Shown: piece by piece, positions 58,667-64,000 of the stretch
How the letters are laid out: each line of letters starts with the position of its first letter
Numbering within the stretch: the stretch's first letter is position 1
Assembly: GCA_946407065.1 (NCBI GenBank)
Contig: CAMJMQ010000011.1
Span: forward strand, 1 to 64,000
Reading direction: 5' to 3'
Origin: an uncultured Clostridia bacterium
Lineage (GTDB): Bacteria; Bacillota; Clostridia; Oscillospirales; Acutalibacteraceae
DNA length: 64,000 nt
Notes under the pieces: generated by a model
Seen by the model: the letters and a program-made list of their open reading frames with translations, nothing else
The model's database searches: none
Told to the model about the DNA's origin: nothing
Position numbers and translations under genes: made by a program

Positions 58667-59686
58667 ATGTATATGAAGATATTAGCCATAGAAAGCAGCT
58701 GTGACGAGACCGCCGCGGCTGTCGTGGAGGACGGCAGAACTGTCCTCTCCAATATCGTCGCTTCTCAGGTAGAGGAGCATAAGCTCTACGGCGGCGTTGT
58801 GCCCGAGATCGCATCACGGCGACATGCCGAGGCAATCGTCGGCGTGGTGGATGAAGCGATCAAAGCGGCGGATTGCACGCTGGATGATATCGACGCGATC
58901 GCCGTTACCTACGCGCCCGGATTGATCGGCGCGCTGTTGGTGGGCGTGAATTTCGCAAAGGGTCTGTCATTGGCGACAGGCAAGCCGCTGATCCCGACCC
59001 ATCACCTGCGCTCCCATATCGCGGCGAATTATATTTCTCATAAAGAATTAAAACCGCCTTTTTTATGCTTGGTCGTATCGGGCGGTCACAGCCATATTGT
59101 TGAGGTGCTCAGCTACACCGACATGCGTGTGATCGGCAGGACCCGTGATGACGCGGCAGGCGAGGCGTTCGATAAAGCGGCACGCGCAATGGGCATCCCG
59201 TATCCCGGTGGCGTGGAGCTCGATAAGATTGCAGAAAACGGCGACGATGCCGCGTTCCCGATGCCGCATCCGCATGTGGATGGCTCTCCTTATGACTTCT
59301 CGTTCTCGGGGCTCAAGACCGCTGTTATCAACCTGATCCATAACAAACAGCAAAAGGGGGAGGAGATCCCCGTCGCCGACGTCTGCGCGTCTTATCGCAA
59401 GGCGGTGGTCGGATGTCTAACGGACAACTTCCTCAAAGCCGCCGAGGATTTGGGTTACACGACCCTTGTCACAGCAGGCGGCGTTTCAGCGAATTCTTTG
59501 CTCCGTCGGGAGCTCGAACGCTTATGCAAGGGTAAATACTCCCTCTATATGCCCGAAAAATCCCTTTGCGGTGATAACGGCGCGATGGTCGGCTCCCAGA
59601 GCTACTATGAATATCTGGACGGCAACATCGCAAAAAGCGACCTTAATGCCGTGGCAACCCTGCCGATCGACAAGAGGGGATTTTGA
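58667..59686 (+). CDS. tsaD: tRNA threonylcarbamoyladenosine biosynthesis protein TsaD
   Basis: ILAIESSCDETAAAVVEDG; VSGGHSHIVEV; VTAGGVSANSLLRREL. Confidence 0.97.
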   Translation: MYMKILAIESSCDETAAAVVEDGRTVLSNIVASQVEEHKLYGGVVPEIASRRHAEAIVGVVDEAIKAADCTLDDIDAIAVTYAPGLIGALLVGVNFAKGLSLATGKPLIPTHHLRSHIAANYISHKELKPPFLCLVVSGGHSHIVEVLSYTDMRVIGRTRDDAAGEAFDKAARAMGIPYPGGVELDKIAENGDDAAFPMPHPHVDGSPYDFSFSGLKTAVINLIHNKQQKGEEIPVADVCASYRKAVVGCLTDNFLKAAEDLGYTTLVTAGGVSANSLLRRELERLCKGKYSLYMPEKSLCGDNGAMVGSQSYYEYLDGNIAKSDLNAVATLPIDKRGF

Positions 59687-61080
59687 TGCGATTTACCAAA
59701 GCGGTATCGATAGCAATCACTCTTTTTATGCTGCTGACGCTCAGCGCCTGCACCCAAACACCGCAATCGACAAGAGATACATCTGCGCTGTTGACGCGGT
59801 ACTCGGATATGCCGCTCTCGGGTGAGGATGTCGAAATCGGCTCGCACGATGACGAATACGGCTTTCACATCGTCAACCGTATCGCATTCACCCACCCGCG
59901 GGATTATTCCTCCAAGCACGTCGCTCATTCGTATCAGACGCTGAAAACAGACATACAAAAGATGATCTATGACAAGGTCGTCGACGCCTGCTATTGCTTC
60001 TCAGATGAAATGGTTGAGGGCGATACCACCTATCGGATGCGCCCCATCACGCTCAGCGGTACGGAACATTCCGGCAGAGAGGTGGAGGCGGCGATCATCG
60101 CGGCGTTCGATGATCATCCCGAGATCTTCTGGATGGATTATCTCTTTGACCTGCGTTATGATACCGCCGCAGATATCACCGAGCTTGTCCTGCACGCGGA
60201 GTACACCGCCGATCAGGTGGTGAAGATGATGCGGGAATTCGATGACGCGCTTACGGCGTTCTATCGGGAAATGCCCAAGGAGCTGTCCGAATACGAGCGC
60301 GAGGTGTATGTTTACAAGTATATTATCGATCATTGTGTATATGATGAAAATGTAATCGATAACATCGAATATGAGAATTCCCATCCGTCGCTGTTCAATC
60401 TGTACGGCGTGATGGTTGATCATCAGGCGGTGTGCGAGGGCTATGCCTACACCTTTGATTATCTGTGCTCGGAGCTCGGGATCGATACGGTCTGTGTCGG
60501 CGGTACCGCTGTGATCGAAGAGGACGGCGCCGATGTGACCGATACCCTCCATCTGTGGAACGCGGTCGAGTTGGACGGCGAATGGTATCAGGTGGATGTG
60601 ACCTGGGATGATCTGGATGATGAGGACATCAAGGATGTCTTTGTCTATCTGAATGTCACCGATCAGGTGATGGCGCAAGATCATACGACGGATAAAACCT
60701 ATAATGAGATCACCGACGCGGAATATGATCGGCTGGAGTGTTATATCAACAACTTCCTGCCGGCGCCTTGTACCGCGACCGATTACTGTTATTATCTGCG
60801 CGAGGGGATCCTTTTGTCCGCGCCCGATGTCGATGTGCTCTGTGACGGCTTTGTGCAAGCGGGTCAAAAGAGAGCCTCGGCGCTGATGATCAACACAGGG
60901 TCGGATACCACGGTGCAAGCACTGTGTGATGCGCTCTTTGACGGCGACCAGCCGTATTATCAGGCGATAGATAAGGCAAATACCGCTCTGGCTGACGCTC
61001 CCTTGGATACGAATGCCGACGCAGTGTATTACAGTTATGATGACAGAGGCTTGATCGTATTTGAGATGCCGTATCGATAA
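59686..61080 (+). CDS. transglutaminase-like domain lipoprotein
   Basis: lipobox LTLSACTQ; CEGYAYTFDYL, LHLWNAVELDGEWYQVDVTWDD (Cys-His-Asp). Confidence 0.85.
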   Translation: MRFTKAVSIAITLFMLLTLSACTQTPQSTRDTSALLTRYSDMPLSGEDVEIGSHDDEYGFHIVNRIAFTHPRDYSSKHVAHSYQTLKTDIQKMIYDKVVDACYCFSDEMVEGDTTYRMRPITLSGTEHSGREVEAAIIAAFDDHPEIFWMDYLFDLRYDTAADITELVLHAEYTADQVVKMMREFDDALTAFYREMPKELSEYEREVYVYKYIIDHCVYDENVIDNIEYENSHPSLFNLYGVMVDHQAVCEGYAYTFDYLCSELGIDTVCVGGTAVIEEDGADVTDTLHLWNAVELDGEWYQVDVTWDDLDDEDIKDVFVYLNVTDQVMAQDHTTDKTYNEITDAEYDRLECYINNFLPAPCTATDYCYYLREGILLSAPDVDVLCDGFVQAGQKRASALMINTGSDTTVQALCDALFDGDQPYYQAIDKANTALADAPLDTNADAVYYSYDDRGLIVFEMPYR

Positions 61081-61117
61081 GCTATATTACATCGCTGTGC
61101 GATGACAAAACGCAGGA

Positions 61118-62428
61118 ATGATGATGAAAAAACGATTGACGATATTGCTTTTGATCCTCTTGACAGGATGTCTGTGCTCATGCAGTCTTTCGGACATTTT
61201 GCCGGTGGTTCAATTGCCCCAAAGAACCGATGAGACCGTGGTGCCGTACAGGGAGGTCAAGCCCGATAACCTGACCTACAGCGAAGGATACGAGCCGGTC
61301 ACCTCGCGCTATTCATATGACGCGCTCCCGAAAGAAGGGGAGAAGCTGCTCTATACCAAGATTCTTGAGAACTGCTACGATATCTCGCCGAATCCGACGG
61401 AGGATCGATATCCCATGCCCAAGATCGAGCTGAACGGATACTCGCTGAGCGAGGCAGAGGTGCGCACAACGTCAAAAGCGCTGACCGACGACCATCCCGA
61501 GATCTTTTGGATGACCGGAACGATGGGCTTTTACAGTGATGAGAGTATGACTGTGATTCAGATCTATTCTAACTTTTCACCCGAGGAGGTCAGCTCGCGC
61601 GTCAGCGCGATGCGATCGGTTGCGAACGCGTTTTACGCGACCGTACCCGACGGCCTGTCCGCCTTTGCGCGCGAGGTGATGGTGCATGACTATTTGATCG
61701 ATCACGTTGAGTATGATAAAAATGTCGATACCATCAATTTGGATAACAATAATCCCGACACCTATACCGCCTACGGTGCGCTGGTCAATCGGATATCGGT
61801 GTGTGAAGGCTATGTCAGGGCGTTTCAGATGCTGCTCAACGGTCTGGGCGTCGAATGTGTCGGCGTGATCGGTGAGAGCCAGAATCAGATGCATATCTGG
61901 AACGCAGTGAAGCTGGACAACGACTGGTACTATGTCGATCCGACGTGGGATGATCAGGAACAGGCCTATGCGCGCCATTTGTACTGTAATGTCAATCGGG
62001 AATATCTGCTGGAGGATCATTCGATCTCTCCGCTGTTTACCGAGCTCGGGGATGATGAGATCAACGGCATTACAGGCACATATTCCGCCAGTGTGATGAA
62101 TCTCTATCTCCCCGACTGTACTGCAGATGAAATGGGCTATTATAAGCAGAAAACGCCGCATCTGCGGGACTATGACGCGGCGGATGTAAAAAGCGGTATG
62201 CTCTCCGCCGCCCAGCAGCAGGAGGAGTACTTCGTGTTCTATGTGGAAGATGATATGGATTTTCAGACCGTTATCACGGATCTGTTTGTGGATTATCCGC
62301 AGTATTTTTTCACTTATATCAATGCGGTGAATAATTCGCTGAGCGATTACAGCATCGACGAATCCAATATCGGCTACTTTACGCATGAAAGAAGCCGTAT
62401 CATCGCCGTGGAACTGCATTATTATTAA
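61118..62428 (+). CDS. transglutaminase-like domain lipoprotein, paralog of the previous gene
   Basis: lipobox LTGCLCSCS; CEGYVRAFQML, MHIWNAVKLDNDWYYVDPTWDD. Confidence 0.85.
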   Translation: MMMKKRLTILLLILLTGCLCSCSLSDILPVVQLPQRTDETVVPYREVKPDNLTYSEGYEPVTSRYSYDALPKEGEKLLYTKILENCYDISPNPTEDRYPMPKIELNGYSLSEAEVRTTSKALTDDHPEIFWMTGTMGFYSDESMTVIQIYSNFSPEEVSSRVSAMRSVANAFYATVPDGLSAFAREVMVHDYLIDHVEYDKNVDTINLDNNNPDTYTAYGALVNRISVCEGYVRAFQMLLNGLGVECVGVIGESQNQMHIWNAVKLDNDWYYVDPTWDDQEQAYARHLYCNVNREYLLEDHSISPLFTELGDDEINGITGTYSASVMNLYLPDCTADEMGYYKQKTPHLRDYDAADVKSGMLSAAQQQEEYFVFYVEDDMDFQTVITDLFVDYPQYFFTYINAVNNSLSDYSIDESNIGYFTHERSRIIAVELHYY

Positions 62429-62448
62429 AGATATTATCAGGAGGGTAT

Positions 62449-62862
62449 ATGATAGCACTATCTGTCGATCTCGGTCACGCGAGGACGGGGCTTGCCGTGT
62501 CGGACAAGAGCGGCTTTTTGGCGTCGTCACTGTGTGTGATCACCGAGTATAACGATGAAAAGCTGATACAGAAGATCGCCGATAAGGTGAAGGAAACCAA
62601 GGCTGAGATCATTGTCGTCGGCCTGCCGCGCAATATGGACGGCAGTGAGGGAGAGAGCGCTCATCGCGCCAGAGAGATCGCCGCAAGGCTCACACAAGTC
62701 AGCGGCATACCCCACTATATGCAGGATGAACGCGGCACCACCATCACCGCGCACAGCTACCTCAGCGCGGGAAATGTATATGGCAAAAAACGTAAGCAGA
62801 AGGTGGACGCCGTAGCGGCCTCTATCATTTTACAGGATTACTTAGACAGTCAAAGGATATAG
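62449..62862 (+). CDS. ruvX: Holliday junction resolvase-like RuvX/YqgF
   Basis: ALSVDLGHARTGLAVSD; VVGLPRNMDGSEGESAHRARE; DERGTTITAHS. Confidence 0.93.
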   Translation: MIALSVDLGHARTGLAVSDKSGFLASSLCVITEYNDEKLIQKIADKVKETKAEIIVVGLPRNMDGSEGESAHRAREIAARLTQVSGIPHYMQDERGTTITAHSYLSAGNVYGKKRKQKVDAVAASIILQDYLDSQRI

Positions 62863-62880
62863 ACAGAAAGGAAAACAGCT

Positions 62881-63096
62881 ATGGAAATGCAGGAACTGAT
62901 CGCCGAGATCAACGCGCTCGCGAAGAAGAAAAAGGAAGAAGGGCTTACCGATTCCGAACAAAAGCGCCAAAAGGAGCTGTACGCGATCTATCTCAAGGGC
63001 TTTCGCGCGCAGATGAAACAGCGCCTTGATAACGTGGACGTTACCTATCCCGACGGCACGGTCAAGAGCCTAAAGGACGCCATGAAGAAGAAATAG
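62881..63096 (+). CDS. DUF896 family protein (YnzC-like)
   Basis: ELIAEINALAKKKKEEGLTDSEQKRQKELYAIYLKGFRAQMKQRLDNV. Confidence 0.92.
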   Translation: MEMQELIAEINALAKKKKEEGLTDSEQKRQKELYAIYLKGFRAQMKQRLDNVDVTYPDGTVKSLKDAMKKK

Positions 63097-63212
63097 TGAT
63101 TCATTAGGAATGAGGAATTTTGGGAAACGCTGACGCGTTTTATGAAAATGCCATTGCGAAGCCCTCGACACGCGCGTCCACGCGTGTCGGGACTGTGGCT
63201 ATCAGCAGAAAA

Positions 63213-63258
63213 CAACAGCGCTCACGACTCTTTATTAGCAGTCATGAGCGTTGTTATG
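63213..63258. terminator. terminator-like hairpin
   Basis: ACAACAGCGCTCACGACTC...GCAGTCATGAGCGTTGTTAT. Confidence 0.5.
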
Positions 63259-63265
63259 TTTATGG

Positions 63266-64000
63266 TTATGCTTCTTCGGGGATCGGATAAGCGGTGTTTC
63301 GATTCGTTGCTTCCGCCAGGGAGAGGAAAATGAACAAAAACGGGGTGACGATCGGATTGTACAGGTTGACGACAGACTGTGCGAGGTAGCAGATCACCGG
63401 GCTGATGAAGATCAGAACGGTCGGATCTTTTTTTGCGGTCTTGATCGCGCGGACGATCACCGAACCCATCACGACGAGATATGCTGTCAAACCCAGCACA
63501 CCCTGCGTGAGCAGATAGTTGATGAACTCATTATGAGCGCAGTCGGTGGAGCCGTCGCCGAAGCGGGATGACAATTCGCCGAAATGCGGCTGCAGGACAT
63601 AATAGGCGGTGTCGGGGCCGGTGCCGAACAGGATCTGCAACGGTTTGAATTTGGCGAATTCCTCAAAGCTGACGCGCCACATAAAGCCGCGGTGCGTGCC
63701 CCAATAATCATCGAAACGGATCAGTTTTTTGAAGTTGCCGATATCGGTCTCACGATCGATAAAGCTGAAATAAATGAATGCCGTCAAAGCTGCAATCATT
63801 CCAATAACGAATAATACGGTGAACGTGATCGTCATGCCTTTGGCAGGATAACGTGCTTCGATCTTCTTTTCAAAGAACATCATCAGGAGATACAGCAGGC
63901 AACAGCCCGCGATCGGCAGGAACATCAGCTTGTCATAGATCAAAAAGTGCTGCATAAACTCAAAGCCCTTGTTGTGGTTGCCGATGAGCTGTGCAAAGAT
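63266..64000 (-). CDS. O-antigen ligase/polymerase-like membrane protein (partial, runs off the window end)
   Basis: ILFGTGPDTAYYVLQPHF...CAHNEFINYLLTQGVLGLTAYLVV; frame stays open to 64000. Confidence 0.75.
   Translation of the reverse strand: MFAQLIGNHNKGFEFMQHFLIYDKLMFLPIAGCCLLYLLMMFFEKKIEARYPAKGMTITFTVLFVIGMIAALTAFIYFSFIDRETDIGNFKKLIRFDDYWGTHRGFMWRVSFEEFAKFKPLQILFGTGPDTAYYVLQPHFGELSSRFGDGSTDCAHNEFINYLLTQGVLGLTAYLVVMGSVIVRAIKTAKKDPTVLIFISPVICYLAQSVVNLYNPIVTPFLFIFLSLAEATNRNTAYPIPEEA

Noticed and set aside
60001-60918. 305-aa ORF opposite the transglutaminase-like gene
   Set aside because: Antisense shadow; Ile/His-rich low-plausibility protein.

Overview
This looks like a chromosomal window from a Ruminococcus-like anaerobic Clostridium-class Firmicute (taxonomic call is inference from gene content and codon usage). 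It carries about 50 well-supported CDSs, two tRNA-Ser genes and no rRNA or CRISPR array. Main blocks: a P-type ATPase; a tandem pair of membrane proteins; a secreted phosphoesterase with dockerin and starch-binding-like domains; tepA-like clpP/uppP/ftsK; tyrS; mscL with a zinc-ribbon tail; an iron alcohol dehydrogenase; NlpC/P60 and CAP-domain secreted proteins; argS and a DUF1934 protein; murI; rpmG-secE-nusG-rplK-rplA-rplJ-rplL; an electron-bifurcating-type [FeFe] hydrogenase operon (HndABCD-like) next to a second operon of DRTGG, HATPase, PHP and hydrogenase-like Fe-S proteins; nrdD/nrdG with tandem NrdR-like boxes; putP; alr; polA; tsaD/rimI; two transglutaminase-like lipoproteins; ruvX; and an O-antigen-ligase-like fragment. 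The most unusual content is non-coding. Several families of small palindromic or MITE-like repeats fill the intergenic spaces. The best candidate for an undescribed element is a ~95-nt two-domain structured repeat present in four copies with compensatory stem changes. Others are a 1.2-kb inverted-repeat-bounded locus enclosing a small orphan ORF, and one repeat unit embedded in frame inside polA. All calls come from reading the sequence; no database search was run.
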